DNA from: Sulfurimonas sp.
Lineage (GTDB): Bacteria > Campylobacterota > Campylobacteria > Campylobacterales > Sulfurimonadaceae
NCBI GenBank assembly: GCA_015488615.1
Contig: WFNM01000121.1
Location: 1-49,213, forward strand
DNA length: 49,213 bases
Direction: 5' to 3'
In this document: piece by piece, positions 25,922 to 35,525 of the stretch
How positions within the stretch are numbered: position 1 is the first letter of the stretch
How the letters are laid out: each line of letters starts with the position of its first letter
Made by a program: the position numbers and the translations under genes
Notes under the pieces: generated by a model
What the model was told of the DNA's origin: nothing
Seen by the model: the letters and a program-made list of their open reading frames with translations, nothing else
Database searches by the model: none

Positions 25922-26617
25922 ATGACACTCTATCAACCAGAATCAGGTTACTGTTATAACTCTGACTCTCTTTTTCTTTATGACTTTATAGATAGTTTTA
26001 ATCCTCGCGGCCGAGTTCTTGATGTCGGAGCAGGATGCGGGATAGTAGGCTTATTAGTAGCAAGGGATAATAAAAAAGTAAGCTTAGAAGCAGTGGAAAA
26101 ATATGCTCCTTTTGTACCTTATGCTAGAAAAAATGCGAATGAAAATGAGATAGAGTACAAACTTCATGAAGAGAATTTTTTAGAGCTAAAAGTTCAAGAG
26201 AAGTACGACTATATTATCTCAAATCCTCCTTTTTATCCGAAGGGTACAAGAAAGAGTGAAGATGCGATGCTTCGCAGTGCAAGATACAATACAAACCTAC
26301 CTTTAGAAGCATTCTTTAAGCAGGTCTCGCGTTTACTCAAACCACATTCGCATTTTATCTTCTGCTATGACCCCACAGTGTTTGCAGAGATTTGTGTAGC
26401 CTTAGAGAAAGTGAAAATGCGAGTGGTTGATGTACAGTTTGTACACCCTAATGAGAATAAAAGTGCTTCTTTAGTGCTTATTCATGCACGTAATGGCTCT
26501 AATTCAATGATGCAAACATATCCACCATTAATTGTTATGCAGGGTATCGAGACATCAGAGCAAGCAAAAAAAGTCTATAAAAAATCTAATACACAGAGTA
26601 TAAAATGTCAATTATAA
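25922..26617 (+). CDS. TrmN6-like SAM-dependent N6-adenine methyltransferase (YfiC family)
   Basis: The 231-residue class I methyltransferase carries the SAM loop VLDVGAGCGIVGLL near 34 and the NPPF catalytic motif in YIISNPPFYPKG near 100, typical of N6-adenine or N5-glutamine methyltransferases. The N-terminal YQPESGYCYNSDSLFLYDF resembles YfiC/TrmN6, which modifies A37 of tRNA1-Val in E. coli. The target here is inferred. It is the first gene of an operon running to ridA; the next gene overlaps its 3' end by 13 bases. Confidence 0.85.
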   Translation: MTLYQPESGYCYNSDSLFLYDFIDSFNPRGRVLDVGAGCGIVGLLVARDNKKVSLEAVEKYAPFVPYARKNANENEIEYKLHEENFLELKVQEKYDYIISNPPFYPKGTRKSEDAMLRSARYNTNLPLEAFFKQVSRLLKPHSHFIFCYDPTVFAEICVALEKVKMRVVDVQFVHPNENKSASLVLIHARNGSNSMMQTYPPLIVMQGIETSEQAKKVYKKSNTQSIKCQL

Positions 26618-26985
26618 TAAAAAAAGAGGGTTATCCTTATGCTTTTAATCAAGATGCTTGTGCGACTTGTGAGGGGAGATGCTGTACGGGAGAGAGTGGT
26701 TATATTTATGTGAGTAAGGAAGAAATCTTTAAAATTGCAGCACTTTTAAATCTAAGTGTTAATGATTTTGGAGTAGAGTATCTCTTTAAAAATGGCTATA
26801 AATACTCTATAAAAGAACAAGTTCATGAGGGGTCTTATGAATGTATTTTTTATGATAGAGAATCAAATGGCTGTAAAATATATGAACAAAGGCCATCGCA
26901 GTGTATAACTTTTCCTTTTTGGGATTACTTTAAAACACGGGTAGATGAGTTAAAAGAAGAGTGTCCAGGAATAATAGATGATTAA
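26605..26985 (+). CDS. YkgJ-family cysteine-cluster protein
   Basis: A 126-residue cytoplasmic protein with the YkgJ pattern: CATCEGRCC at about 18-26, a Cys in YECIFYDRESNGCKIYEQRPSQC (spread over 73-95), FPFWDY, and a late Cys. The eight or so cysteines are the family's presumed zinc or Fe-S ligands. The biochemical role of the family is not settled. Start ATG at 26605 overlaps the methyltransferase gene by 13 bases, and its own end overlaps the TPR lipoprotein gene by 8 bases, so these are co-translated. Confidence 0.88.
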   Translation: MSIIIKKEGYPYAFNQDACATCEGRCCTGESGYIYVSKEEIFKIAALLNLSVNDFGVEYLFKNGYKYSIKEQVHEGSYECIFYDRESNGCKIYEQRPSQCITFPFWDYFKTRVDELKEECPGIIDD

Positions 26986-28264
26986 AATAGTTACTTTTGT
27001 GCTACTTATACTTACGTTTAGCTCTTGTAGTATAAATAAGCCATCGGTTGTAAAAGCAAATCAAAAATCTTTTGCACAAGAGGATACCTATATTCTTTTT
27101 GCACTTCGTGCTGAGCAGATAAAAGACAATAGATCAGCATCAAAGCTTTTTAAAACTTTATATGAAAAATCAAAGAAAAAAGAGTATCTTTATCGTTCTG
27201 TTGAGAATGATCTTATTGCTAAGCAATATGATAAAGTTATTAAGAGAGTGAATGCCTTGAGTCAAGATGCAGTGTTTGATGCACCATTAACTAGACTAAA
27301 AGTAATTGCCCTTTTTGAACAAAATAGACTAGACGAAGCTATATCACTCTCTACAAAGTTAGCTGCAAAAACAAAAATGCCTAATGATTATCTTCTAACA
27401 TCAGATATCTACTCTAAACGTCAACAGTTTGATCTTGCCGTTCGTTATTTGGAAAGTGCTTATGCCAAAGAGCATAATGAAAAGATACTTGATAAAATGT
27501 CTATTATTCTTTATGTTAATTTAGGAAAGAAAAAAGAAGCGATAGCACATTTAGAAACACACTCCAGAATGTTGGGGTGTTCAGAAGTAGTTTGCCATCG
27601 TTTAGCTGCTTTTTATAGTAATGACAATAACCTTGAAGGTTTACTTTCTGTATATCTAAGACTTTATGAGTACAAAAAAAGTGATGATGTAGCTAAAAAG
27701 ATTATTCAGATATATACTTATAAACATGACTATATGCATCTAACAGAGTTTTTAGAAAAGTCTAATGCTGATGATGCTCTTTTACTTCAGCTTTATATGT
27801 CTTCAAAAAAGTATAAAAAAGCATATCACTTAGCTGATACACTTTATGAGCAGACAGGTGATATAAACTATCTTGGTCAAAGTGCTATTTATGAATATGA
27901 AGGAAGTGGAGCAAAAGTTAGCAAAGAGACTCTTTCTAGTGTTATACACAAACTTGAAGATGTTATTAAACATGAGAAAAATGCAACATATATTAACTAC
28001 TTAGGCTATATTCTTATAGACCATGAGATTGATGTGAAAAAAGGTATGAAGTACATAGATGAGGTTTTAGAGCTAAAGCCCAATTCTGCTTACTATCTTG
28101 ATTCTCGTGCTTGGGGATACTATAAACTTGGCCAGTGTAAAAAAGCGCAAAAGGTAATAAATAAAGTATTAATGCTCGAAGGCGGAGATGATCCAGAAGT
28201 ATTAGTGCATAAAAAAGCGATAGAAAGATGTATAAAAACTCAAAAAGGTAAAAAAAGAAAATGA
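26978..28264 (+). CDS. TPR-repeat lipoprotein
   Basis: The 428 residues start with a lipoprotein signal peptide whose lipobox is LTFSSC with the lipidated Cys at 17. The mature part is all helical with tetratricopeptide-like repeats, clearest at about 75-110, 145-170 and near the C-terminus ([37 protein letters not shown]). TPR lipoproteins usually scaffold outer-membrane or periplasmic assemblies; no specific partner is visible. It overlaps ykgJ by 8 bases and trpC by four (ATGA). Confidence 0.85.
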   Translation: MIKIVTFVLLILTFSSCSINKPSVVKANQKSFAQEDTYILFALRAEQIKDNRSASKLFKTLYEKSKKKEYLYRSVENDLIAKQYDKVIKRVNALSQDAVFDAPLTRLKVIALFEQNRLDEAISLSTKLAAKTKMPNDYLLTSDIYSKRQQFDLAVRYLESAYAKEHNEKILDKMSIILYVNLGKKKEAIAHLETHSRMLGCSEVVCHRLAAFYSNDNNLEGLLSVYLRLYEYKKSDDVAKKIIQIYTYKHDYMHLTEFLEKSNADDALLLQLYMSSKKYKKAYHLADTLYEQTGDINYLGQSAIYEYEGSGAKVSKETLSSVIHKLEDVIKHEKNATYINYLGYILIDHEIDVKKGMKYIDEVLELKPNSAYYLDSRAWGYYKLGQCKKAQKVINKVLMLEGGDDPEVLVHKKAIERCIKTQKGKKRK

Positions 28265-29052
28265 TTTTAGATGATATTATTAAAAAAACAAAAGAGGACT
28301 TAATCAAGCGTGAAAAAGAGTTTTCTCTTGACTGGTTAGGTCGATCACTGGCATTTAATGCAAGACAACCTCGTGATGTTTATCCATTTCTTCAAGCGAC
28401 AGAGGAAGATCCGTATAGAATAATCTCTGAGGTAAAAAAAGCCTCCCCATCTAAGGGTGTGATTCGTGAGGATTTTGATCCTCTGTCGATTGCTCAGGCT
28501 TATGAGCGTGGTGGTGCTAGTGCTATTTCTGTTTTAACAGAGCCTCACTTCTTTCAAGGAAATCTTGATTACCTTGGAGGTATTCGCCGTTATGTTGGTG
28601 TACCACTTCTACGTAAAGATTTTATAGTTTCTAAGTATCAGGTTTTAGAATCGATGGTACATGGTGCTGATATTATTTTGCTTATTGCAGCGGCACTCCC
28701 TAAAAAAGAGCTTAAAGATTTACATAACTATGCAAGACACTTAGGGCTTGAAGTACTTGTTGAGGTACATGACAAAGCAGACTTAGTCAAAGCTATTTAT
28801 GCAGGTGCAGACATTATAGGTATTAACCATAGAAATCTTCAAACTTTTGAGATGAATATGAACCTATGTTACGATCTTATTCCACTTATTCCAAATGGGA
28901 AGATTATCGTGGCTGAGAGTGGTATCTATGAGCATGGACAGTTAGAAGATCTTAGTAAGGTAGGAGTAGATGCATTCTTAGTAGGTGAGTCACTTATGCG
29001 AACAGATGATGAAGAGTCTGCTCTTAGACTTCTTAAAACAGGAAAGAAATAG
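28261..29052 (+). CDS. trpC: Indole-3-glycerol-phosphate synthase
   Basis: Tryptophan biosynthesis: converts 1-(2-carboxyphenylamino)-1-deoxyribulose 5-phosphate to indole-3-glycerol phosphate. The 263-residue TIM barrel shows [14 protein letters not shown] (catalytic Lys region, about 55-68), [20 protein letters not shown] (catalytic Lys), [26 protein letters not shown] and VAESGI. All barrel-end motifs are intact. It is monofunctional (no TrpF fusion) and not in a trp operon, as often seen in Campylobacterota. It overlaps the TPR lipoprotein gene by four bases. Confidence 0.97.
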   Translation: MILDDIIKKTKEDLIKREKEFSLDWLGRSLAFNARQPRDVYPFLQATEEDPYRIISEVKKASPSKGVIREDFDPLSIAQAYERGGASAISVLTEPHFFQGNLDYLGGIRRYVGVPLLRKDFIVSKYQVLESMVHGADIILLIAAALPKKELKDLHNYARHLGLEVLVEVHDKADLVKAIYAGADIIGINHRNLQTFEMNMNLCYDLIPLIPNGKIIVAESGIYEHGQLEDLSKVGVDAFLVGESLMRTDDEESALRLLKTGKK

Positions 29053-29053
29053 T

Positions 29054-29410
29054 ATGAAAACAAGAAAAAAACTTATTACACTTATAGCAGTAACTATAGC
29101 ACTTCTTTTTAGTGCATGTACACAAGAGACACAGAATAAAATAGGTCGTAGTATCCAAAACTGGACAGGAACTGATGGTGTTTTAGACATCTATATGGGT
29201 GGAAAATTAGTACAACGCTATCTCAAGATAGACAAGCTTACTACTGCTGAAGCAACAGATGGAAGTGGAAAGTCGAGAAACTATAGATATGGTTATGGTT
29301 ACTTAGATCTCAATCATAATTATAAAGTTGATAAGGGTGAGAAAAAGCTTTACTTTGAAATCAGTAACTTCTCTACTCCATATATCTTTTATGATAATCC
29401 AGAAGATTAA
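29054..29410 (+). CDS. Small lipoprotein with an EF-hand-like loop
   Basis: A 118-residue lipoprotein. The signal peptide has lipobox LLFSAC with Cys22. The ATG at 29054, directly after the trpC stop, is chosen over an upstream in-frame start inside trpC because it begins the signal peptide properly. Near the C-terminus DLNHNYKVDKGE (85-96) has D, N, N, D and E at positions 1, 3, 5, 9 and 12 of an EF-hand calcium loop. The flanks have aromatic strands rather than clear EF helices, so calcium binding is plausible but not shown. No known family is recognised. Confidence 0.8.
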   Translation: MKTRKKLITLIAVTIALLFSACTQETQNKIGRSIQNWTGTDGVLDIYMGGKLVQRYLKIDKLTTAEATDGSGKSRNYRYGYGYLDLNHNYKVDKGEKKLYFEISNFSTPYIFYDNPED

Positions 29411-29413
29411 AAT

Positions 29414-30511
29414 ATGGATACTATAGAACTCTTCAAACGCTTTGTAAGTACGAAAAGTGAAACACCAGATGATGGCGGACTGTTAGACTTTATAGAGAAA
29501 TACTTAGAGGATTTTGATGCAATTCGTGTGGATGTCAAAGATGTAAAAAACCTCTTTATCTACAAGAAATTTTCTGAGGGAGAACATCTCTGTTTTGCTG
29601 GTCATGTGGATGTTGTTCCTGCTGGAAATAATTGGGATACAAATCCTTATGAAGCGGTGGAAAAAGAGGGCTATATATATGGTCGAGGGACACAAGATAT
29701 GAAGTCTGGTGTAGCTGCATTTACACAAGCTCTTAAAGAAACAAAAGAGTTTAAGGGTACACTTTCTCTACTCTTAACATCAGATGAGGAGGGTGAAGCG
29801 ATAAATGGTACGGTCAAACTTTTAGAGTTTTTAGAAAATAATGATATGCTTCCAGATGCTTGTGTAGTAGCTGAGCCAACTTGTGAAAAAGAGTTTGGTG
29901 ATGCCATAAAAGTCGGGCGCCGTGGTTCTATAAATGGCTATCTCACACTTAATGGTAAGCAAGGACATGCCGCTTACCCTGAAAAAGCAATCAACCCTAT
30001 TCATCAGATTGCCCAAGTTCTTGGTAATATGGCTGGAGTTGACTTAGATAATGGTGATGAGTTTTTTGCACCGAGTAAGTTTGTCGTCACTGATATTCGT
30101 TCTGGTATGCAGGTGACAAATGTAACACCAAATGATTTGCAGATGATGTTTAACGTTCGTAACAATACAAAAACAGCACAAAAAGATATTATCGCGTTTG
30201 TAGCAGAGCACTTTGAAGGGCTTGATTATGAGCTGCGTTTAACACAAGGTTCGTACCCTTTTAACACAAACACAGACACGAAGATAGTGAAGCAGATTGA
30301 TAAAGCCATCTCTACAGTCACGGGCATAAATCCTAAACACTCAACTGCCGGAGGGACAAGCGATGCTCGTTTTATCTCTCCAATGGGTGTGGATGTCATA
30401 GAATTTGGTGTACGAAATAACTCTATTCACTCAGTTAATGAGTGTACAACACGCAAGGAAGTTGAAGATCTCTACTATGTTTTTAAAACACTTATTACAA
30501 ATTGGGAGTAA
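29414..30511 (+). CDS. dapE: Succinyl-diaminopimelate desuccinylase
   Basis: M20 zinc peptidase that converts N-succinyl-L,L-diaminopimelate to L,L-diaminopimelate and succinate for lysine and peptidoglycan. The 365 residues contain FAGHVDVVPAG (metal His, Asp), YGRGTQDMKSG (bridging Asp), TSDEEGEAINGT (catalytic Glu pair), VAEPT, GRRGSINGYLTLNGKQGHAAYP (spanning the dimerisation-lid start), STAGGTSDARF and NNSIHSVNE (last metal His). All metal ligands of the two-zinc site are present. It is 4 bases after the lipoprotein gene. Confidence 0.96.
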   Translation: MDTIELFKRFVSTKSETPDDGGLLDFIEKYLEDFDAIRVDVKDVKNLFIYKKFSEGEHLCFAGHVDVVPAGNNWDTNPYEAVEKEGYIYGRGTQDMKSGVAAFTQALKETKEFKGTLSLLLTSDEEGEAINGTVKLLEFLENNDMLPDACVVAEPTCEKEFGDAIKVGRRGSINGYLTLNGKQGHAAYPEKAINPIHQIAQVLGNMAGVDLDNGDEFFAPSKFVVTDIRSGMQVTNVTPNDLQMMFNVRNNTKTAQKDIIAFVAEHFEGLDYELRLTQGSYPFNTNTDTKIVKQIDKAISTVTGINPKHSTAGGTSDARFISPMGVDVIEFGVRNNSIHSVNECTTRKEVEDLYYVFKTLITNWE

Positions 30512-30514
30512 GAG

Positions 30515-30916
30515 ATGAAACTGTTTGTAATAATACTGTTTTTAGTAATTGGACTCTTTGGTTCGGAGCTTGGATGGAGTAGTAATTATAAACAGGCACT
30601 AAAAAATGCACACAAAGAGCATAAACTTGTCTATGTATTTATAACATCAGATAGTTGTCAGTGGTGTAGAAAATTTGAAAATACAACACTTAAAGATAAA
30701 AATATCCTCAAAAAACTTTATACGGAGTTTGAAGTAATACACCTTTCAAGGGATCACCATGAAATTCCTAAGAAATTTAAGATGACGCCTATTCCTAGGC
30801 ATTATTTTGTAGATAGTAATGGAAAGGTTCTTTACTCATCTTTAGGATATCGAGGAATAGCTTGTTTTGATGCTTTTATGGATAATGCAAAAAATAAAGT
30901 TAAAGTAAGTAAATAA
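30515..30916 (+). CDS. Periplasmic thioredoxin-like protein (Thioredoxin_7 type)
   Basis: The 133 residues begin with a signal peptide (MKLFVIILFLVIGLFGS), followed by a thioredoxin fold of the DUF255/Thioredoxin_7 type. The pattern W-x-x-x-Y-x-x-A-x-x-x-A precedes VFITSDSCQWCRKFE with a CxxC active site (CQWC). PIPRHYFVD supplies the cis-Pro region. It is likely an extracytoplasmic disulfide or thiol exchange protein; the substrate is unknown. It lies between dapE and ridA with tight spacing. Confidence 0.85.
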   Translation: MKLFVIILFLVIGLFGSELGWSSNYKQALKNAHKEHKLVYVFITSDSCQWCRKFENTTLKDKNILKKLYTEFEVIHLSRDHHEIPKKFKMTPIPRHYFVDSNGKVLYSSLGYRGIACFDAFMDNAKNKVKVSK

Positions 30917-30936
30917 ATTTAAGGAGATAGAATAAG

Positions 30937-31317
30937 ATGAAATTTGTACAAACGACAAAAGCACCCTCAGCGATAGGCCCATACTCACAAGCAGTAGTGG
31001 TAAATGGTATGGTTTACACTTCAGGTCAAATAGCACTTCTTCCTGATGGTAGTGACACTGTCTTAGGCGAGGATGTAGTGGCTCAAGCTAAGCAAGTAAT
31101 GCAAAACCTTGAAGCAGTTTTAGATGAAGCAGGAAGTAGCCTAGGAAGTGTTATAAAGACTACAATCTTTTTAGCAGACATGAATGACTTCGCAGTTGTA
31201 AATGAAATATATGCTGATGCTTTTGGCTCACACAAGCCAGTTCGCTCAACAGTTGCAGTAAAAACTTTACCAAAAAATGCACTCGTTGAGATAGATGCTC
31301 TCGCTTTAGTAGAGTAA
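30937..31317 (+). CDS. ridA: RidA family enamine/imine deaminase
   Basis: Hydrolyses reactive enamine/imine intermediates such as 2-aminoacrylate to ketoacids and ammonia. The 126 residues are full length and contain AIGPYSQAV, VYTSGQIAL, and the active-site Arg in PVRSTVAVKTLPKNALVEID with the Glu that follows, the diagnostic set for active RidA. AAGGAGAT precedes the ATG by about 9 bases. It is last in the operon that starts at 25922. A new promoter follows for rplU. Confidence 0.95.
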   Translation: MKFVQTTKAPSAIGPYSQAVVVNGMVYTSGQIALLPDGSDTVLGEDVVAQAKQVMQNLEAVLDEAGSSLGSVIKTTIFLADMNDFAVVNEIYADAFGSHKPVRSTVAVKTLPKNALVEIDALALVE

Positions 31318-31344
31318 TTAAATAAAACTTAAAGCTTAATTGGA

Positions 31345-31350
31345 TATAAT
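31345..31350 (+). promoter_or_regulatory. -10 element of the rplU-rpmA promoter
   Basis: GGATATAAT ends 43 bases before the rplU ATG, in a 76-base spacer after ridA. A strong -10 with no obvious -35, as elsewhere in the window. Confidence 0.6.
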
Positions 31351-31393
31351 TCCGAACTTTTTGTAGAAATACATATATATTTAAGGACCGCAG

Positions 31394-31702
31394 ATGTACG
31401 CAATTATTAAAAATGGTGGTAAGCAGTATAAAGTGACAGAGGGTGATGAATTATCACTTGACAAGATGTCACTTGAAGCTGGTACTGTTATAGAGATTAA
31501 AGAAGTTTTAGCAGTTAACGCTGGTGAGCTTAAGATGGGAGCTCCTTTTGTTGAAGGTGCTATTGTAACTGCTAAAGTTATGAGAGAAGGACGTGAAAGA
31601 AAAGTTATTACTTTTAAGAAACGTCGTCGTAAAGACAGTAAAGTTAAACGTGGTTTCAGAAGAGACTTCACTCGTGTTGTAATCACGAAAATAGCTGCAT
31701 AA
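31394..31702 (+). CDS. rplU: 50S ribosomal protein L21
   Basis: Large-subunit protein that binds 23S rRNA near L20. The 102 residues match the family length and show [14 protein letters not shown] at the start, the EVLAV strand, and the C-terminal basic [20 protein letters not shown] region ending in T-x-V-x-I. AAGGACCGCAG precedes the ATG. It is followed after 26 bases by rpmA, the near-universal arrangement. Confidence 0.98.
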   Translation: MYAIIKNGGKQYKVTEGDELSLDKMSLEAGTVIEIKEVLAVNAGELKMGAPFVEGAIVTAKVMREGRERKVITFKKRRRKDSKVKRGFRRDFTRVVITKIAA

Positions 31703-31728
31703 GCTTAAAATAACTCAAGGAGCATAGA

Positions 31729-31986
31729 ATGGCACATAAGAAAGGTCAAGGTAGTACACAGAATAATCGTGACTCAGCTGGTAGAAGACTTGGTGTAAAG
31801 AAATATGGTGGAGAATCAGTAATCGCTGGTAACATCATCATTCGTCAACGTGGAACTAAAGTTCACCCAGGTAATAATATGGGAATGGGTAAAGATCATA
31901 CTCTTTATGCATTAGTTGATGGCGTTGTTCGTTTCGAAAGAAAAGATAAAAAACGTCAACAAGTTTCAATTATACCTGCAGTATAA
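31729..31986 (+). CDS. rpmA: 50S ribosomal protein L27
   Basis: Large-subunit protein whose N-terminus reaches the peptidyl-transferase centre. The 85 residues include [45 protein letters not shown] and the [11 protein letters not shown] stretch. The first residue after Met is Ala, so no Firmicutes-type cleaved extension is present. AAGGAG lies upstream. Transcription probably ends partly at a weak hairpin at 32001-32030 before obgE. Confidence 0.98.
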   Translation: MAHKKGQGSTQNNRDSAGRRLGVKKYGGESVIAGNIIIRQRGTKVHPGNNMGMGKDHTLYALVDGVVRFERKDKKRQQVSIIPAV

Positions 31987-32000
31987 ATTCTACAAATATT

Positions 32001-32030
32001 TGAGCCTTTGTGCTCATCTATTTTTCTTTC
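32001..32030 (+). terminator. Weak terminator after rpmA
   Basis: TGAGC (32001-32005), six-base loop, GCTCA (32012-32016), then a T-rich tail to 32030. Only five pairs, so partial read-through into obgE is likely. Confidence 0.45.
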
Positions 32031-32130
32031 ATTCGAAATTTTTACTAATTTCACAATAAACAAAAATATTTAACAATTCACTTTTTTATGGATAAGTCAA
32101 TTTTTAACTATTTAACCTCAAGGAAATAAA

Positions 32131-33231
32131 ATGTTCACAGATAGCGTCGAACTTACAGTAAGCTCAGGAAAAGGTGGACAAGGATGTGTAGCATTCCGTC
32201 GTGAAAAATTTGTACTCAATGGTGGTCCAAATGGTGGTGACGGTGGAAAAGGTGGTGATGTCTATTTTAAATGTGACAACAATACACATACACTTTCTCA
32301 CTTTCAGAGAAAAATGCACATCAAAGCAGATGGTGGAAAACCGGGTGAGGGTAGAAACTGTAGTGGAAAATCAGGTGATAAGAAAGTTATTATAGTACCA
32401 CCTGGAACACAGATAGTTGATACAGAAACTGGTGATATTCTTTTTGATATGACAACAGATGGCCAAGTTGAGAAGTTTATTCAAGGTGGAAAGGGTGGAC
32501 TAGGTAATACTCACTTTAAATCACCTACGAATCAAAGACCAACATATGCACAGCCTGGTGAAAAGGGTGAGACAAGAGCTATAAAACTAGACCTTAAGCT
32601 TATCGCTGATATCGGTTTAGTCGGTTTTCCAAATGTTGGTAAATCAACACTAATCTCAACAGTTTCAAATGCAACACCAGAGATAGCAAACTACGAGTTT
32701 ACAACACTTACTCCAAAGCTTGGTCAAGTAAATATTGGAGACTATGAATCATTTGTAATGGCAGATATTCCTGGTATTATCGGTGGAGCACATCAGGGGA
32801 AAGGACTTGGTATAAAGTTCTTACGTCATATTGAGCGTACTAAGATTCTTCTTTATATGGTAGACCTTGGAAACTATAGAGAACTTAAAGAGCAGATAGA
32901 AGTTCTTAAAGATGAAATTTCTTCATTTTCAGAGATATTAGGGGATAGCAAGTTTGCTATTGCTCTTACTCGTTCAGATGTTATTGCTCCAGATGAGTTA
33001 GCAGAGCAAGTTAAGGGCTTTATCGAGCTATTAGGTTTGAAGCCTACTTATGAAAATGAGTTTAACTTCGACAATGATGTTCCTTTTTATATCCAAGAGA
33101 ATGCTTCTGATGAGCTAGGGTTTGATAAAACTCTTCCATATCTTATAGCTTCTATCTCTTCAGCGACACATAAAAATATAGACCCACTGAAGCATGCACT
33201 TTTTAATCTAGTTCAAACAGATAGAACATAG
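32131..33231 (+). CDS. obgE: Obg GTPase
   Basis: Ribosome-associated GTPase linked to 50S maturation and stress control. The 366 residues have the glycine-rich Obg fold at 1-158 ([48 protein letters not shown]) and a G domain with [10 protein letters not shown] (G1), the switch region with TTLTPKLG, and [16 protein letters not shown] (G3), with TRSD as G4. AAGGAAAT precedes the ATG. The C-terminal extension is short. Order rplU-rpmA-obgE is widely conserved. Confidence 0.97.
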   Translation: MFTDSVELTVSSGKGGQGCVAFRREKFVLNGGPNGGDGGKGGDVYFKCDNNTHTLSHFQRKMHIKADGGKPGEGRNCSGKSGDKKVIIVPPGTQIVDTETGDILFDMTTDGQVEKFIQGGKGGLGNTHFKSPTNQRPTYAQPGEKGETRAIKLDLKLIADIGLVGFPNVGKSTLISTVSNATPEIANYEFTTLTPKLGQVNIGDYESFVMADIPGIIGGAHQGKGLGIKFLRHIERTKILLYMVDLGNYRELKEQIEVLKDEISSFSEILGDSKFAIALTRSDVIAPDELAEQVKGFIELLGLKPTYENEFNFDNDVPFYIQENASDELGFDKTLPYLIASISSATHKNIDPLKHALFNLVQTDRT

Positions 33232-33238
33232 GCTGAGT

Positions 33239-34000
33239 ATGCGCATAGTTGTTAAAGTTGGTTCAGCTGTTTTAACTAAAAATGCAGAGGTTGCCTTAGA
33301 AAGAATGCAATCACTTGTAGAATTTTTAGTAGAACTTCAGAAAACTAACGAGGTTATTTTAGTCTCTTCTGGTGCTGTCTCTGCTGGTTATACAGAGCTT
33401 AAACTAGATAGAACAGTTTTAAAAAATAAACAAGCACTAGCCTCTCTCGGGCAACCTATTTTAATGAATAAATATGCAAAGAAATTTGCAGAGTATAATC
33501 TTTTATGTTCTCAAATTTTATTAACAGCTGCAAATTTACAAAAATCTAATCATATACAAAAAATTAAAAACACTGTGGAAATCTTGTTAGATAATAGTAT
33601 TGTTCCTATTGTAAACGAGAATGATGCAACTTCTACAAAAGAGCTTGAAGTAGGAGACAATGATCAACTCTCTGCTTTTGTAGCAAAGCACTTAAACGCA
33701 GACCTGTTAATTATTCTTTCAGATATTGATGCTTATTATGATTGTGACCCAAGAGCTAATGCAAATGCAAAAGTTTTAGCAGTGGTAAATGCCATAAGTC
33801 AAGAAGAGTTAGAGAGAGAAGCAACGCCAAATGATATTTTTGCAACAGGTGGAATCGTGACAAAGCTCAAAGCTGCTGCATATCTTTTAGATGCTGATAC
33901 AGATACATTTTTAGCAAGTGGTTTTGATTTGAGTGATGTAAAATCTTTTACTTTAGAGAATAAACATAAGGGTGGTACACTCTTTACAAAGGCAAAATAA
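33239..34000 (+). CDS. proB: Glutamate 5-kinase, short form without PUA domain
   Basis: First step of proline synthesis: phosphorylates L-glutamate to gamma-glutamyl phosphate. The 253-residue amino-acid-kinase domain has VVKVGSAVLTKN at the N-terminus, ILVSSGAVSAGY near 41, IVPIVNENDATST near 120, LSDIDAYYDCDPR near 160 and FATGGIVTKLKAA near 200. The C-terminal PUA domain of the E. coli enzyme (367 residues) is absent, as is usual in Campylobacterota. It abuts fmt with no gap. Confidence 0.95.
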   Translation: MRIVVKVGSAVLTKNAEVALERMQSLVEFLVELQKTNEVILVSSGAVSAGYTELKLDRTVLKNKQALASLGQPILMNKYAKKFAEYNLLCSQILLTAANLQKSNHIQKIKNTVEILLDNSIVPIVNENDATSTKELEVGDNDQLSAFVAKHLNADLLIILSDIDAYYDCDPRANANAKVLAVVNAISQEELEREATPNDIFATGGIVTKLKAAAYLLDADTDTFLASGFDLSDVKSFTLENKHKGGTLFTKAK

Positions 34001-34909
34001 ATGAACATTATTTTTATGGGTACACCTGATTATGCACAGAAGATTTTAGAGAGACTACTTGAAGAATCAAACATAAATGTAGTGGCAGTTTATACTCAGC
34101 CAGATAAACCAGTAGGGCGTAAAAAGATCATGACTGCTCCTGAGGTTAAAGTTTTGGCAGAGGAAAAAAATATTCCTGTTTATCAGCCAAATAGACTTCG
34201 TGATGAAGAGGTAGTAGTAGAGCTTCTTACTATAGAGTGTGACTATATAGTAGTGGCAGCTTATGGACAGATACTACCTCGTGCAATTTTAGATCATGCA
34301 CCCTGTATAAACCTTCATGCTTCTATACTTCCTCAGTACCGTGGAGCAAGCCCTATCCAGCAGACACTTCTCAATGATGATAAGCAGACAGGTGTAACCG
34401 CTATGCTTATGGAAGAGGGTTTAGATACAGGTGATATTTTAAAGATAGAGACTATTGATGTGCCTAAGAGCATGATGGTTGAAACTCTTTTTGATGAGCT
34501 GACTCTGCTGGCTACTAGACTTACTGTAGATGTACTTAATAACTTTGAGAGTTTTAGTGCAAAGAAACAAGATGAACATCAGGCTACTCACTGTAAAAAA
34601 ATTACAAAAAAAGATGGCAAAGTAGATTTCGAGAGTGCTTATGAGGTTTATAATAAATACCGTGCATTTACTCCGTGGCCAGGTATCTACTTAGGGAGTG
34701 GTATGAAGCTTAAAAAGATAGAACTAATGGATAAATGCTCTCTCTATGAAGCTGGAAAGATTTTAGAAATAAATAGTGATAATATTGTAGTTGCTTGTAC
34801 AAAGGGTGTGCTAAGAATCTTTACAGTACAGCCACAATCAAAAAAAGAGATGAGTGTTATCTCTTACATAAATGGAAAAAGGTTAGCACTTGAAGACACT
34901 TTTCTTTAA
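34001..34909 (+). CDS. fmt: Methionyl-tRNA formyltransferase
   Basis: Adds a formyl group from 10-formyl-THF to Met-tRNA-fMet. The 302 residues show IIFMGTPDYAQKIL at the start, VYTQPDKPVGR, and the formyl-transfer motif with NLHASILPQYRGASPIQQ (Asn, His). LDTGDIL follows, and after it the C-terminal OB-like domain (about 205-300) with FTPWPGIYL. The last 20 bases overlap the birA start. Confidence 0.97.
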   Translation: MNIIFMGTPDYAQKILERLLEESNINVVAVYTQPDKPVGRKKIMTAPEVKVLAEEKNIPVYQPNRLRDEEVVVELLTIECDYIVVAAYGQILPRAILDHAPCINLHASILPQYRGASPIQQTLLNDDKQTGVTAMLMEEGLDTGDILKIETIDVPKSMMVETLFDELTLLATRLTVDVLNNFESFSAKKQDEHQATHCKKITKKDGKVDFESAYEVYNKYRAFTPWPGIYLGSGMKLKKIELMDKCSLYEAGKILEINSDNIVVACTKGVLRIFTVQPQSKKEMSVISYINGKRLALEDTFL

Positions 34910-35525
34910 GTCTCTTCCCTCTACACAAACCTATCTCAAAGAATTACTCAAAAAAAATAAAGAGGAACTCCCACTAGCTATTGTTGCAGATATTCAAACA
35001 GCAGGTCTAGGAAGTCGTAACAATTCATGGAATTCAAAAGAGGGCAATCTGTTTTTATCTTTTGCACTTGACTTAGAGACTTTACCCGAAGACTTGAAAT
35101 TAGAGTCAGCATCTATTTACTACTCCTATCTCTTGAAAGAAACACTGAACTCTTTTGGCTCAGAGGTTTTTCTTAAATGGCCAAATGATTTATATATAGG
35201 TGAGAGTAAAGTAGGCGGAATGATTACAAATATTGTTGGAAAGAGTCTTGTTTGTGGTGTTGGAGTGAACTTAGAAAAAAAAGATGAAATATTTGTGGCA
35301 TTAGATATTCAAGTAGAGAAAAAAGAGCTCTTAGAAAGATATTTTAAAAATATAGAAAAAAGAGTTTTATGGAAGCAAGTTTTTAGCAAATTTAAGTTAG
35401 AATTTCAGACTAATCAAAAATTCTTCACACATATAAATGGCGAAAAAGTTTCACTAAGTGAAGCAGCGCTACAAGATGATGGAAGTTTACTAATAAATGG
35501 GCAAAAGGTGTACAGTCTAAGATGA
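34890..35525 (+). CDS. birA: Biotin--[acetyl-CoA-carboxylase] ligase (no DNA-binding domain)
   Basis: Attaches biotin to the biotin-carboxyl-carrier protein. The 211 residues contain only the catalytic and C-terminal regions: SLPSTQTYLKELL, ADIQTAGLGSRNNSW (biotin/ATP loop; the usual GRGR is here GLGSR), GNLFLSF, LKWPNDLYIGESKVGGMI (catalytic Lys) and VCGVGVNL. The N-terminal helix-turn-helix of regulatory BirA is absent, so this is a class I ligase with no repressor role. It overlaps fmt by 20 bases and parA by four. Confidence 0.93.
   Translation: MKTLFFKSLPSTQTYLKELLKKNKEELPLAIVADIQTAGLGSRNNSWNSKEGNLFLSFALDLETLPEDLKLESASIYYSYLLKETLNSFGSEVFLKWPNDLYIGESKVGGMITNIVGKSLVCGVGVNLEKKDEIFVALDIQVEKKELLERYFKNIEKRVLWKQVFSKFKLEFQTNQKFFTHINGEKVSLSEAALQDDGSLLINGQKVYSLR

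Noticed and set aside
28985-29053. Longer N-terminus for the EF-hand-like lipoprotein
   Set aside because: The upstream start lies in the trpC coding sequence and would put 23 residues before a clear lipoprotein signal peptide. ATG 29054 is the natural start.
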